A stretch of DNA of 64,000 nucleotides from CAYSYM01 sp964435115 (GCA_964435115.1 CAYSYM010000002.1:62001-126000), one strand, 5' to 3'; positions 42,059 to 51,848 are shown, numbered from the stretch's first letter. The notes: a model not told the origin generated them from the letters alone. Numbers and translations: made by a program.

Positions 42059-44725
42059 CTACCCCGACTCCAGCGCCTGCTGCTGCAGGCGGAGCAGCTC
42101 CGCTTGCGCCTGCAGGGGCGAGAGCGCCAGCACCTCGAGCGCCCGCAGCGCGGCGCAGACATCACAGCGCTCTGCAGGGCTCGCCTCGTCGTGGACGACC
42201 GGCGTTGCCCGAGCCCGGTTCGCTTCCAGGTCGCGCAGCAGCTCCCGCGCCCGCCGCGTCACCCTCTCGGGCACGCCCGCCAGCGTGGCCACGTGCACGC
42301 CGTACGACCGGTCGGCGCCGCCCGCCACCACGCTGTGCAGGAACACCACGTCGTCGCCACGCTCCAGCACCTCCACCCGGTAGGTGCGCAGCCGCGGCAG
42401 GGTCTCGGCGAGCGCCGTCAGCTCGTGGTAGTGCGTGGCGAAGATCGTCTTGGGGGCGCCGTTCGGCCGCCGCTCGTCGGCCAGCTCCTCGGCGATCGCC
42501 CGGGCGATGGCGATCCCGTCGAACGTGCTCGTCCCACGCCCCACTTCGTCGAGCACCACCAGGCTGCGTGCCGTCGCTGCCCGCAGGATCGTCGCCGCCT
42601 CGGTCATCTCCACCATGAACGTGCTGCGCCCGGCTGCAATGTCGTCGTGCGCGCCGATGCGCGTGAAGACGCGGTCGACCACGCCGACGTGCGCCGAGCG
42701 GGCCGGCACGAAGCAGCCGCACTGCGCCATCAGGACGATCAGCGCGACCTGCCGCAGGTAGGTGCTCTTGCCGGCCATGTTCGGGCCGGTCAGCAGCATC
42801 AACCGCGCCTCCTCGCCCAAACGGGTGGCGTTCGGCACGAACCGGCCGGCCGGCAGGCTCTGCTCCACCACCGGGTGGCGCCCGTCGACGATTTCCAGCC
42901 GGTCGCTCTGGTCCACCCTCGGCCGGCAGTACCCCTGGGTGGCTGCCACTTCGGCGAGCGACAGGAGCACGTCGAGCTGCGCCAGGGCGCGCGCCGTCTG
43001 GGCGATCCGCGGCGCGTACGCCGCCAGTCGTGCCAGCAGCCCGTTGTACAGCTCGCGCTCCAGCCGCAGCGCCTCCTCCTGCGCCCGTGAGACGCGCGCC
43101 TCCATCTCCTTCAGCTCCGGCGTCACGAACCGCTCGGCGCTGGAGAGGGTCTGCTTGCGCGCCCAGCCAAGCTTCTCCAGGTGCTCGCCGACGGTCGCCG
43201 CGCCGGTCGCCTGGCGCTGGTAGTAGTCCGTGCCCTGCGCACACTGCGCGGTCGAGACTTCCAGGTAGTAGCCGAAGACGCGGTTGTAGCCCACCCGCGC
43301 CACGCGCACGCCCGACCGTTCGCGCTCGCGCTGCTCCAGGTCGGCAATCCACTGCCGGGCGTCCCCCGCCAGCGCCCGCTGCTGGTCGAGCTCGTCGGAG
43401 ACACCCGACTTGACGACGCCGGCCTCGAAGACGGTGGCGTCCTCGCGGAGCGTGGCTCTGACGTCGGCCACTGCCTCCGGCACGCCGTCGAGCGCCTCGC
43501 GGGCGCGGGCTAGCAGCGGGGGCAGCGCGAGCGGCGCCAGGCGCGCGCCCACGGCCGGGACCCGCTCCAGCCCCACCGCCAGGGCCAGGCACTCGCGTGG
43601 GGCCAGGATGGCCTGGCCGGCCCGCACGGCCAGCCGCTCCAGGTCCGGCAGGCCCGCCAGGGCCGGGCCGAGCCACCCGCGGAGCGCGCCGCCCGCGGCG
43701 AAGCACTCCACGGCGTCGAGCCGCGCCTCGATCCGCTCCGTGTCCAGCAGCGGCCGGCCCAGGACGGACCGCAGCAGCCGCGCCCCCATCGCCGTACGCG
43801 TGCGGTCGAGCACGGAGAGCAAGGTCGCTCCGCTGCCGCCGCTCGTCTCCAGCAGCTCCAGGTTGCGGCGGGTGGCGCGGTCGAGCAGCATTGCGCCGTC
43901 GGCCGCGTACAGGCGCGGATAGCCGAGCGTCTGGACCGCGCTCGGCAGGGCTTCCTGCACGTACGCCAGCAGCGCCCCCGCCGCCCGCAGTGCCAGCGGC
44001 GTCTCCAGCAGGCCGGTCGCCTCTGGCGTACCGCCGAAACGGCGCGCCAGCGCCCGCAGCGCCGCCGGCGGCGCGAACAGCTCGCCTGGACGCCGGGTCA
44101 GGTGCGTGCCCGGCGGCGCGGCGTCGCCCAGGCCAGTGTCGCTCGACTCCACCAGGCACTCGGCTGGGCCGAGGCGCATCAGCTCGGCGGCCAGGGCCTC
44201 GCGGGCGCCGGGCCCGCGCACCTCGGTGGCTGCGAACTCGCCGGTGGAGACGTCCACGTGCGCCAGGCCGCAGGCGTCGCCGTCGCACACCACTCCGGCC
44301 AGGAAGTTGTTGCGGCCGCTCGCCAGCAGGTCGCCTTCTACCACCGTGCCGGGCGTGATGACGCGCACGATCTCACGCCGGACCAGCCCGTTACGCGGCA
44401 GATCGCCCACCTGCTCGGCCACCGCCACGTGGTAGCCCTGGCCGATCAGGCGCGCCACGTAGCCGTCTGCCGCATGCGCGGGGATGCCGGCCATCGGCAG
44501 CCGCTCGCCCCGCCCCATCTCGCGGGAGGTCAGGGTGATGTCGAGCACGCGCGCCACCAGCCGCGCGTCGTCCTCGAACGTCTCGTAGAAGTCCCCCAGC
44601 CGGAAGAACAGGATGGCGTCCGGCTGCCGCCGCTTCAGCTCCAGGTACTGGCGGCGGATCGGCGAGAGGCGGGCGTCCTCCAGCCCTGGCAGGGCCAGGG
44701 CGCCCTGCGGCGCTCCGCGTGGCAT
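42059..44725 (-). CDS. mutS: DNA mismatch repair protein MutS
   Basis: The 888-residue MutS1 has the mismatch-wedge motif LFFRLGDFYETFEDDA near residue 35, connector and lever domains, and the ATPase with Walker A GPNMAGKSTYLRQ near 640 and VDRVFTRIGAHDD and DEVGRGTSTFDG. The C-terminal helix-turn-helix is present. I chose the ATG giving MPRGAPQGALALPG; a longer start would overlap the upstream gene. It is 13 bases after the flippase-like gene and just before mutL. Confidence 0.96.
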   Translation of the reverse strand: MPRGAPQGALALPGLEDARLSPIRRQYLELKRRQPDAILFFRLGDFYETFEDDARLVARVLDITLTSREMGRGERLPMAGIPAHAADGYVARLIGQGYHVAVAEQVGDLPRNGLVRREIVRVITPGTVVEGDLLASGRNNFLAGVVCDGDACGLAHVDVSTGEFAATEVRGPGAREALAAELMRLGPAECLVESSDTGLGDAAPPGTHLTRRPGELFAPPAALRALARRFGGTPEATGLLETPLALRAAGALLAYVQEALPSAVQTLGYPRLYAADGAMLLDRATRRNLELLETSGGSGATLLSVLDRTRTAMGARLLRSVLGRPLLDTERIEARLDAVECFAAGGALRGWLGPALAGLPDLERLAVRAGQAILAPRECLALAVGLERVPAVGARLAPLALPPLLARAREALDGVPEAVADVRATLREDATVFEAGVVKSGVSDELDQQRALAGDARQWIADLEQRERERSGVRVARVGYNRVFGYYLEVSTAQCAQGTDYYQRQATGAATVGEHLEKLGWARKQTLSSAERFVTPELKEMEARVSRAQEEALRLERELYNGLLARLAAYAPRIAQTARALAQLDVLLSLAEVAATQGYCRPRVDQSDRLEIVDGRHPVVEQSLPAGRFVPNATRLGEEARLMLLTGPNMAGKSTYLRQVALIVLMAQCGCFVPARSAHVGVVDRVFTRIGAHDDIAAGRSTFMVEMTEAATILRAATARSLVVLDEVGRGTSTFDGIAIARAIAEELADERRPNGAPKTIFATHYHELTALAETLPRLRTYRVEVLERGDDVVFLHSVVAGGADRSYGVHVATLAGVPERVTRRARELLRDLEANRARATPVVHDEASPAERCDVCAALRALEVLALSPLQAQAELLRLQQQALESG

Positions 44726-44738
44726 GCGGCCCGAAGTA

Positions 44739-45794
44739 TCACCCAGCGTCAGGCAGCCGGGTCTGCTTTGCCGGCTGCCCGACCGGACCCTCACCGTCGC
44801 CACCTGCCTCGGAGCGGGCGTGCACGACCTGGCCAAACGACACGTCCGAGCGCCACAGGATGACCAGGCCCAGCGCCACCACCGGCAGGAAGAGCGTCGC
44901 GTGGACCAGGAGCGTGTAGGCCGCCGCCTGCTCGGTCCCCACGCCGGCAGTGTCCACCAGCACCTTGACCAGCGCTGCGTCGAACGTGCCGACGTACCCC
45001 GGCGACGAGGGGATGAGCGTGGCGAAGTTGGCGGCGGAGCCGCCCAGCAGCGCCAGGGGAAACGAGACGGGCAGGCCCACGCTCGAGAGGAGCACGAAGA
45101 ACAGGCTCAGCTCCAGGAGCCAGGCGAGGAGCGACAGGAGCGCCAGGCGCAGCAGCAGCCTCCACCCGCGGACGAGGGCGAGCCCGTGGGCAAACCCCAG
45201 CGCCAGCCGCTCGACGCCCATGCCGAGGCGCACTGGCAGCCGGCGGGCCACGAGACGGCCGAGCGCGCCGATCCCTGGCGCGCGCCGGGACGCCAGGGCC
45301 AGGAGGGTCGCGCCGACGCCGAACGCGGCGCCGACCGCCAGGCCTACGCCCGCCAGGTAGCCCGGGGCCGGCGCCAGTAGCAGGCCGAGCAAGAGCAGGG
45401 CCGAGAGAGCGAGGCCATCCAGGATTCGCTCCACCACCAGGCTCGCGAACGTCGTGCCGTAGCGGACGCCGCGCCAGCGCGCCAGCAGGTAGGCGCGCAC
45501 GAGCTCGCCCATGCGCACCGGCAGCAGGTTGTTGACCGTGAAGCCCACCACCAGCGCCTCGAAGAGCGTCACGGTCGGCGCGCTGCCCGGCGGGAGCAGC
45601 AGCCGCCAGCGCAGGCTGCGCGTCCACACGCCGCTGAAGTACAGGACGATGGCGACCGGGAGCAGCCGCAGGTCCGCTCGCCCCAACGTCACAGCGAGCG
45701 CCGGCAGGTCGACCGCCCGCAGGAGAAACCAGACCAGCAGCCCGCTGATAGCGAAGCCAACCAGCAGCCGTGTTCGCCCTCCATTCAACCTCAT
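44739..45794 (-). CDS. Lysylphosphatidylglycerol-synthase-TM / flippase-like membrane protein
   Basis: The 351-residue integral membrane protein has about eight helices and the family motifs RSLRWRLLLPP, VNNLLPVRMGELVRAYLL and LIPSSPGYVGTFDAAL. The group (LPG_synthase_TM, UPF0104, AglD-like) is associated with lipid or lipid-linked sugar movement. Its upstream neighbour is an Agl23-like glycosyltransferase, so a role in glycan export or attachment is plausible. The C-terminal 30 residues are hydrophilic. It is probably co-transcribed with mutS and mutL. Confidence 0.85.
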   Translation of the reverse strand: MRLNGGRTRLLVGFAISGLLVWFLLRAVDLPALAVTLGRADLRLLPVAIVLYFSGVWTRSLRWRLLLPPGSAPTVTLFEALVVGFTVNNLLPVRMGELVRAYLLARWRGVRYGTTFASLVVERILDGLALSALLLLGLLLAPAPGYLAGVGLAVGAAFGVGATLLALASRRAPGIGALGRLVARRLPVRLGMGVERLALGFAHGLALVRGWRLLLRLALLSLLAWLLELSLFFVLLSSVGLPVSFPLALLGGSAANFATLIPSSPGYVGTFDAALVKVLVDTAGVGTEQAAAYTLLVHATLFLPVVALGLVILWRSDVSFGQVVHARSEAGGDGEGPVGQPAKQTRLPDAG

Positions 45795-45912
45795 CGGCAG
45801 CCGAGCCCCTGGGTGAGGACGACGGCAGCCGGGAGCGTGCCTCCCCCCGTGGCCCGGTCGCGAGAGCGTAAGCGGGGTGGCTCCGGCTGCGCTGGCGAGC
45901 GGGGCGCCGCGG

Positions 45913-48903
45913 TCACGGCGCCGGGCGCGAGGCGATCACGACCCCGTTACGCGCATCGACCACGTACGAGCGGCCGTCAGGGCCGGTCGCCACGCCGACC
46001 GCGCTGCCGTTCTGCGGCACCTGGTACTGTTGCGCCACGCGCCCGTCCGCCGGGCTGAACGTCAGCACGCGGCCGAGGTCGGGGAAGCTGGCCACGATCT
46101 GCCCCTGGCCGTCGACCGCCAGGTACGGCTTGTTGGTGATGCTCGGGTTCTCCCACCCCGCTGGCACGGCGAGCTGCGCCAGCGGCCGGCCCCGCTGGTC
46201 CAGCTTCTGAATGCGGGAGTTCCACGCGTCGGCAACCCACAGGTTGCCCTCGCGGTCCAGGGCGATCCCCACCGGCTCGCGGAGCTGCCCGGGCTGGTCG
46301 CCTTCGCCGCCGAACATGCGGCGGAACGACCCGTCCAGCCCGAACACCTGGACGCGCTTGTTGCCGGTGTCCGTGACGAACACCTCGCCCTGCGGGCTGA
46401 TGGCGATCGCGCGCGGCCCCCAGAAGACCCCCTGGTCGCCGTCGATCCGGCCCTTCGCATCCCCCAGCCGGCCCCACGTTCCCAGGAACCGGCCGGCTGG
46501 GTCGAAGCGCTGCACGCGGTGGTTCCAGGTGTCGGCCACGTAGACGTCGCCGTTCGGCGCCACGGCGACGCCCCACGGCTCCTGGAACTGGCCCTCCGCC
46601 TGGCCGGGGCCGCCCCAGGTGGTGGCGAGCGTGCCGTCCGGGTTGAACACCGTCACGCGGGCTGCCTTCCCCTCGACCACGTACAGCTTCCCGTCCGCGC
46701 CGACGGCCGCGCCCTTCGGGTCGCTCAGGATGGAGACGCCCTCCGCCGACCGGCCGAAGACGGTACTCCCGTCTGGCGGCTGCTGGGCCACGGCCTGCCG
46801 CGGCTGGCTGGGGCCCGCGCTCCGCCCTGTCGCGCCCGGCGCTGGCTCGATCCCGACCGGGCCTGGCCCGAGCTGCGGGATAGACGTCGACACCCCGAAG
46901 TAGAACTCCCGGGCACCCAGCTCGTTCGGCGGCTCCCGGTACAGCAGGAACTTCAGCAGCCTCACCCCGTTCTGGGGATCGGCCAGCGTCGCGCCGATGC
47001 GGTCGAACCGCAGCCAGGGCAGCTCGAGCCTCCGGCCGGCCAGCTCGAACGTCGGCCCGCCACCCGCGAACAGTTTGTAGTCCTCTGGGAACCACCAGTT
47101 GAGCCGGTACTTCTGCACCGTGTACTCGCGGAGCTGGTCCTGGATCGGCTCGACGTTCGGCACCATCGTCAGAATGACCGGGTACTCCGCCAGGTTGATG
47201 CTCGGATCGATCGTCTTGCTGAAGTAGCGGCGGTTCTTATAGTCGCGCAGGTACCACTCGAACGGCCACGCCACCGACTCGTGGACGCCGTCGCCCCAGC
47301 CGCCGTCGAGCAGGATTGGCAGGCTCTTACCCTGGCCGGTCTGGTTGGCGACCCGCTCGATCTCGCGCGAGACCCACACCACATCCGGCGACGACTGGAC
47401 GTAGATCAGCGGCTCGTTCGGGGTGTCCGGCTGCTCGTAGCTCACCCGGAGCGCGGTCCGCAGGTAGCCCGCGGCGAAGATGGCCAGCAGGCCGAGGGCG
47501 ATGCCGGGGAGCGCGTAGCTGCGCCCCCAGCGCGTCCACAGCGCCACCAGCCCGAAGGCCGCGGCAGCGATCAGAACGCTGAGCGCAAGCCGCTGCAGGG
47601 TGATGCTCTGCAGCTCGACCGGCGCGACGACCCGCGCGGCGCCGAGCCCGACCCACACCGCCAGCCCGAGCGCGGCCAGTAGCACCACGCCGGCCACGGC
47701 GAGGCCGCGGGGCGAGAGCGCACGCCGCCCCCAGCCCGCCTCGGCCCAGTCGCCCAGCAGGCGACCAGCCACCAGAATGAGCGGCAGCGCGACAGTGTTG
47801 GTCATCCAGGGCATCTTCTCGCCGGCCCAGCTATAGATGAGGAGTCCGCTCAGGAACCAGTACACGGTGAACCAGAAGAACCACGTCTTCGGCTTCACCA
47901 GGAGCAGCGCCAGCACCCCCAGGCCGAGCGGAAGGAACTCGTACAGCCCCAGCATCATCAGGTAGTAGAACCAGGGCTGCCCTCCACGGGCGAAGTCTTG
48001 CTGCTCGAACCAGTAGTTGAGCGCCCCCCTCGTCCCCGCGCACCCTTCGAGCGGCAGCGTGACCACGGCCGTGCAGACGCCCCGCAGGTTGGTGAAGAAC
48101 GTGGTGTACATCACTAGGTTGACCGCCAGGAACACCACCAGGCCGATCGCCCACGATTCCCAACCGAGCGCCCGCACGCGCGCCCAGAAGCGCGAACGAG
48201 CCTCGCCGCGCAGCAGGAACCAGCTCCCGAGCAGGAAGGTGAAGGGGATGACGCCGCTGATGAAGAAGCTCTCCTTCGTCGCGTACAGCAGCGTCGCGGC
48301 GACCACGGCGGTGTAGAACCAGCGCCGCCGCCCGGTCGCCAGGTAGCGGAAGACGCCGATCATGATGAGAAAGGTGAAGACGTCGACGTAGATGTCCTGG
48401 CGCAGGAAGCGCGAGAAGTAGAGCGAGTCCGGCGAGATGGTGAAGAGCGCCGCCGCGGCGACCGCGCCCCAGAGGCCGAGCTCGCGCCGCACGAACCATG
48501 GGAGGCCGATCAACGCGGTGCCGAAGAGGGCCGGCAGGAGACGCGCCGTGACGTCGTTCGCGCCGAAGAGCAGGTACACCAGCGCGTTCGCCTCGAACAG
48601 GAAGGGGCCGTGCATCATCGGGTCGTGCGTGTACCCCCGCCCCTGGTAGAGGTACCAGGAGTAGACGGCGTGCAGGCTCTCGTCGTGGTGCAGCGCCTTG
48701 GCGCCCAGGTCCCACACCCGCAGCACGAGCCCGACCGCCATCAGCGCCAGGAACGGCAGGAGCTCGGGGTCGAAGGGGATCTCGACCGTGTAGCGGCGAC
48801 GGCGGGCTTCTGGACCGGCCCCCCGCTCGCGCACGGCGGGAGCGGAAGACCGGGCCGGGGCGGGTGTGAGATCGGCGGAACCGCGTGGCCCCACCTGGAC
48901 CAT
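45913..48903 (-). CDS. Agl23-like GT-C glycosyltransferase fused to an NHL beta-propeller
   Basis: The 996-residue protein begins with about 50 soluble residues, then a dozen membrane helices. HHDESLHAVYSWYLYQGRGY and DPMMHGPFLFEANALVYLLFG are signatures of the TIGR03663 (flippase activity-associated Agl23) group; ALPLILVAGRLLGDW and others follow. From about residue 720 there are five or six NHL repeats such as PWGVAVAPNGDVYVADTWNHRVQRFD, likely outside the cell. An NHL propeller could bind a partner or glycan. The gene is 118 bases upstream of the flippase-like gene on the same strand. Confidence 0.87.
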   Translation of the reverse strand: MVQVGPRGSADLTPAPARSSAPAVRERGAGPEARRRRYTVEIPFDPELLPFLALMAVGLVLRVWDLGAKALHHDESLHAVYSWYLYQGRGYTHDPMMHGPFLFEANALVYLLFGANDVTARLLPALFGTALIGLPWFVRRELGLWGAVAAAALFTISPDSLYFSRFLRQDIYVDVFTFLIMIGVFRYLATGRRRWFYTAVVAATLLYATKESFFISGVIPFTFLLGSWFLLRGEARSRFWARVRALGWESWAIGLVVFLAVNLVMYTTFFTNLRGVCTAVVTLPLEGCAGTRGALNYWFEQQDFARGGQPWFYYLMMLGLYEFLPLGLGVLALLLVKPKTWFFWFTVYWFLSGLLIYSWAGEKMPWMTNTVALPLILVAGRLLGDWAEAGWGRRALSPRGLAVAGVVLLAALGLAVWVGLGAARVVAPVELQSITLQRLALSVLIAAAAFGLVALWTRWGRSYALPGIALGLLAIFAAGYLRTALRVSYEQPDTPNEPLIYVQSSPDVVWVSREIERVANQTGQGKSLPILLDGGWGDGVHESVAWPFEWYLRDYKNRRYFSKTIDPSINLAEYPVILTMVPNVEPIQDQLREYTVQKYRLNWWFPEDYKLFAGGGPTFELAGRRLELPWLRFDRIGATLADPQNGVRLLKFLLYREPPNELGAREFYFGVSTSIPQLGPGPVGIEPAPGATGRSAGPSQPRQAVAQQPPDGSTVFGRSAEGVSILSDPKGAAVGADGKLYVVEGKAARVTVFNPDGTLATTWGGPGQAEGQFQEPWGVAVAPNGDVYVADTWNHRVQRFDPAGRFLGTWGRLGDAKGRIDGDQGVFWGPRAIAISPQGEVFVTDTGNKRVQVFGLDGSFRRMFGGEGDQPGQLREPVGIALDREGNLWVADAWNSRIQKLDQRGRPLAQLAVPAGWENPSITNKPYLAVDGQGQIVASFPDLGRVLTFSPADGRVAQQYQVPQNGSAVGVATGPDGRSYVVDARNGVVIASRPAP

Positions 48904-49331
48904 CGTGGATCATCCTCCCTGCGTCCGAGCAGCGCGCGGACTCGTCACCACCGAGGCGGGCCCGGGGGATGGCCGGCTGTCCGGCCGAGCGTCAGCAAAG
49001 GGCCACCACGTGCTTCGGCCGCGATGCGTCGCTCCGCTCGGCGCGAACCGGCTGGGCCGCCCAGGCGCCCCTGCCTCAGACGCGTGTAACTGGTCGTCGG
49101 CCGAGTATAGCTGACCGCCCACCCCCCACCCGAGCAGGCGCGGGATGCGTTCGGGCGGGGCCATTCGGCTCTCCCCACCTCCCGCCCACTCCCAATGGGC
49201 GACGCCTCCAGTCCCTCGGACGACGAGCCAGGGCCAGGCCGGCCGAGAACGGGAAGAGCGTGGAGGGTATCTCGTCACGTTCGGCGCGCCGGCGTGCGCA
49301 AGGCCCCGGTTCTCCGTCCTGCTCCAAGGAG
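48904..49331. other. Non-coding stretch between two minus-strand genes
   Basis: I see no gene. A minus-strand TATACT at 49104-49109 is a possible -10 box for the Agl23-like gene, giving a leader of about 200 bases. The dispersed repeat copy B is at 49162-49193. Confidence 0.45.
49162..49193 (+). repeat. Dispersed repeat copy B
   Basis: CATTCGGCTCTCCCCACC and the following 14 bases match 20851-20882 at 26 of 32 positions. A short inverted arm CCCACTCCCAATGGG follows in part of it. Confidence 0.35.
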
Positions 49332-50453
49332 CTACCCGCGCGCACCCAGGCGCGCGGGGCCTGGGCCGAGGCGGTGCTCGATCGGCTCCCGCGCCTCCGC
49401 GACGTGGTGGGCGAAGGCCCGCAGGAGGCCGAAGTTGCCGGCGAGCATCATGTCGCCGTGGGGCACCGCCAGGTAGGGCTGCACGCCGCTCTCCACCAGC
49501 AGGGCCCGGCGGGGGCCGGTGGCGGCGACGAGCCCGGGGGGCGGCAGATCCGCACGGGCGACCAGCGCCCCGTGGCCCTTGTCGCCGAAGACCACGTCGT
49601 TGCTGATGGTGCCGTGCGCGAGCTGCTCCACGTAGGCGCGCAGGCGCGGGGCCGTGAGCTCGCCCGTGTGGTGCTCGAAGAGGCCGGCGACCGCGCCGTC
49701 GGCGAGGTGGAACGCCAGGCAGTGGAAGTTGCCCACGTTGGCCACCACCGCCGCGCCCTGCCCGCCAACGCGCGGATCTTCGAGGGCGCCCAGCACGGCG
49801 GCCGGCGCGGTGTCCATCACCAGCAGCGGGAGGCCGGGTGGGGCCGTCGACGCCACGGAGCGCAGCCGCGTCATCGCCGCGGGCACCTGCTCGCGGAGGA
49901 AGGCGAAGCCCGCCAGTCCGCTGCCCACGGCCAGGCGCTGGCGGAGGTAGTCGAAGCGGAAGACGCGGTCGCTGAAGCCGGGCGGGGCCGCGCCGTGGTC
50001 GAACACGGCTACCGCCAGCGCCCGTGGGTCAGCTCGGACGCCGAACCAGGTGAACGTGTCCAGGATGAGGTCGAGCCAGAAGTCACGCAGCTCCACCAGC
50101 TCCGCGTCGCGCGCGGCCGCTGCCCGCGCTTCGTCCTCTGAGACCACCCGGACGCCCATCTCGGCCACGGCGTCCAGGTCGTCGTCGAAGGTCCGCGCCG
50201 CCTCCGGGGTGGCGAAGGCTGGCAGGCCGGCTCGCACGTGGTCCAGGGCCGCCCAGTGCGACGGGCCTCCACCCATCGTCACCCCCTGGAGTACGAGCGC
50301 CTTGCGTGCTCGTGTCGCGGCTCGGATGCGCTCGGACACGACGGCCGTGGGGGATGGCATGACCAGCTTGAAGCAGTTCTCCAGCTCGCGGTCGGCGTCG
50401 AACAGCAGGATGTCCTGCGTGCCGGTGCCCACATCGACCGTCAAGATCTGCAT
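49332..50453 (-). CDS. DUF1786 family protein (ASKHA-like ATPase)
   Basis: The 373-residue protein begins MQILTVDVGTGTQDILLFD, a phosphate-1 loop of the actin/Hsp70/sugar-kinase fold, and has VANVGNFHCLAFHL and HHTGELTAPRL in the second lobe, as in DUF1786 proteins. Members are sometimes annotated with pyruvate formate-lyase activation, but no function is established. The ATG at 50453 is chosen because the family starts at this point; nine upstream codons are possible. It has no close operon partner. Confidence 0.8.
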   Translation of the reverse strand: MQILTVDVGTGTQDILLFDADRELENCFKLVMPSPTAVVSERIRAATRARKALVLQGVTMGGGPSHWAALDHVRAGLPAFATPEAARTFDDDLDAVAEMGVRVVSEDEARAAAARDAELVELRDFWLDLILDTFTWFGVRADPRALAVAVFDHGAAPPGFSDRVFRFDYLRQRLAVGSGLAGFAFLREQVPAAMTRLRSVASTAPPGLPLLVMDTAPAAVLGALEDPRVGGQGAAVVANVGNFHCLAFHLADGAVAGLFEHHTGELTAPRLRAYVEQLAHGTISNDVVFGDKGHGALVARADLPPPGLVAATGPRRALLVESGVQPYLAVPHGDMMLAGNFGLLRAFAHHVAEAREPIEHRLGPGPARLGARG

Positions 50454-50567
50454 GCCGCTGCCCCTCTTCCCGTCCACCATTATCCAGGGCGGGCCGGGGC
50501 GCTCGCGAAACCCGGCCGCAGGGTCACGGAGCGGTCACAGCCGGCCGGTGCGCGCCCCGGCCCGCCC

Positions 50568-50573
50568 TACAAT
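50568..50573 (+). promoter_or_regulatory. -10 box before a possible leaderless gene
   Basis: TACAAT ends nine bases before a TTG codon that opens the downstream membrane protein frame. Confidence 0.4.
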
Positions 50574-50582
50574 GGCGCCGGA

Positions 50583-51011
50583 TTGCGCACCCTCGCCACG
50601 ACGCTCGTCATGCTCCTCACAGACCTGGCCGCCTGGGCGAGCCTTGGCTGGCTCATCGTCGGTGTGCCTCCCTCGCGTCCCTTCGCCAGGGTGGCCTTCT
50701 ACCTGCTCGCCTTCGCCGGGATGACCGGCGCGGCGGCGCTGGCGGCGTGGCTCGTGCTCGGACGGCAGAGGGGCATTGGACGGCACCGGTCGCCCGCTGA
50801 CTACCTGGGCCACGCCATGCTTCTGGCGGCGATCGTCTCGTTCGCGCTGTGGCTGCAGTCACTGCGGATGCTCACGGCGCTCGTGGCGCTGTTGCTGGTC
50901 GGGCTCTACGTGTTCCTCGAGCTGGCGCTGCTGTTCGGGACCCGTGGCGCCGTGGAGCTGGACGTCCCGTCGCGGACCTATGGCGCGATGCAGCGCGCGG
51001 GTCCACGGTAG
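50583..51011 (+). CDS. Small membrane protein of unknown function
   Basis: I do not recognise a family. The 142-residue protein has four hydrophobic helices, around LATTLVMLLTDLAAWASLGWL, VAFYLLAFAGMTGAAALAAW, AMLLAAIVSFALWL and MLTALVALLLVGLYVFLELALLF, and a short polar tail. The start is uncertain: a TTG at 50583 sits at the position of a leaderless transcript, and an ATG at 50610 would shorten the first helix. It is followed after 39 bases by a methyltransferase gene on the same strand. Confidence 0.5.
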   Translation: MRTLATTLVMLLTDLAAWASLGWLIVGVPPSRPFARVAFYLLAFAGMTGAAALAAWLVLGRQRGIGRHRSPADYLGHAMLLAAIVSFALWLQSLRMLTALVALLLVGLYVFLELALLFGTRGAVELDVPSRTYGAMQRAGPR

Positions 51012-51050
51012 GCACGCACCGGCGCCGGCTCGGCCCGCCCGGCTCGCTCG

Positions 51051-51848
51051 GTGGACGGATCGGCGCGTACCGCCCAGGCCGTGACAGAGACGGGCAACCC
51101 CTTCGAGCGCTTCGCGCGCCTCTACGACTGGGAGCACGACCCCTTCCAAGAGGACCTGGGGGCATACGTCGCGCTCGCCCGTCGGTTCGGGGGACCGGTG
51201 CTCGAGCTGACGTGCGGCACCGGGCGCGTCCTGCTGCCGCTGGCAGAGGCGGGGTTCGCGTGCACCGGCGTGGATAGCTCGGCTGCCATGCTGGCGCGAG
51301 CGCGGGCGCGGCTGGAGCGCGCCGGTCGCTCGGCCCGGCTGGAGCAGCAAGACCTGGCGTCGTTGCACCTGCGTGGGCGGTACCGGACGATCCTCCTCCC
51401 GCTGGACGGGCTGGCGCTGCTCCTGGCCCGGCCGGCACAGCTCGCCTGCTTGCGCGCGGCCCGCCAGGCGGCCTCCCATGACGGGTGCCTGGTGGTCGAC
51501 GTGAGCAACGGCAACGTCCGCGGCGGCAACGAGCCGCTGCAGGAGGTGCTGCACCACCTCACCGCGCCCGACCCGGAGACCGGCCGGCCCACGACGAAGT
51601 GGGTGGTCCGCCGGCCGCGGCCGGCCGAGCAGCTCGACGAGCTCACCTTCTACTACGACGAGCAGGACGAGCGCGGCTGCCTGCGCCGGACCATCGTCGA
51701 CCTCCGACTCCGCTGGTTCACCCGCTCCGAGCTGGAGCTCCTGCTGGAGCTGTCAGGCTGGCGGGTCGACGAGCTCTATGGGGGTTACGACTTCGAGCCC
51801 TTCGGCCCGACGAGCGACCGCCTGTTCGTGGTCGCCCGGCCCGGGTAG
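51051..51848 (+). CDS. Class I SAM-dependent methyltransferase
   Basis: The 265-residue protein has motif I VLELTCGTGRVLLPLAEAG near residue 50, the acidic strand end CTGVDSSAAML and a central ILLPLDGLALLL. The C-terminal half holds beta strands typical of small-molecule methyltransferases, with LRWFTRSELELLLELSGW. The substrate is unknown. The GTG start at 51051 has no strong ribosome site. Confidence 0.8.
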   Translation: MDGSARTAQAVTETGNPFERFARLYDWEHDPFQEDLGAYVALARRFGGPVLELTCGTGRVLLPLAEAGFACTGVDSSAAMLARARARLERAGRSARLEQQDLASLHLRGRYRTILLPLDGLALLLARPAQLACLRAARQAASHDGCLVVDVSNGNVRGGNEPLQEVLHHLTAPDPETGRPTTKWVVRRPRPAEQLDELTFYYDEQDERGCLRRTIVDLRLRWFTRSELELLLELSGWRVDELYGGYDFEPFGPTSDRLFVVARPG

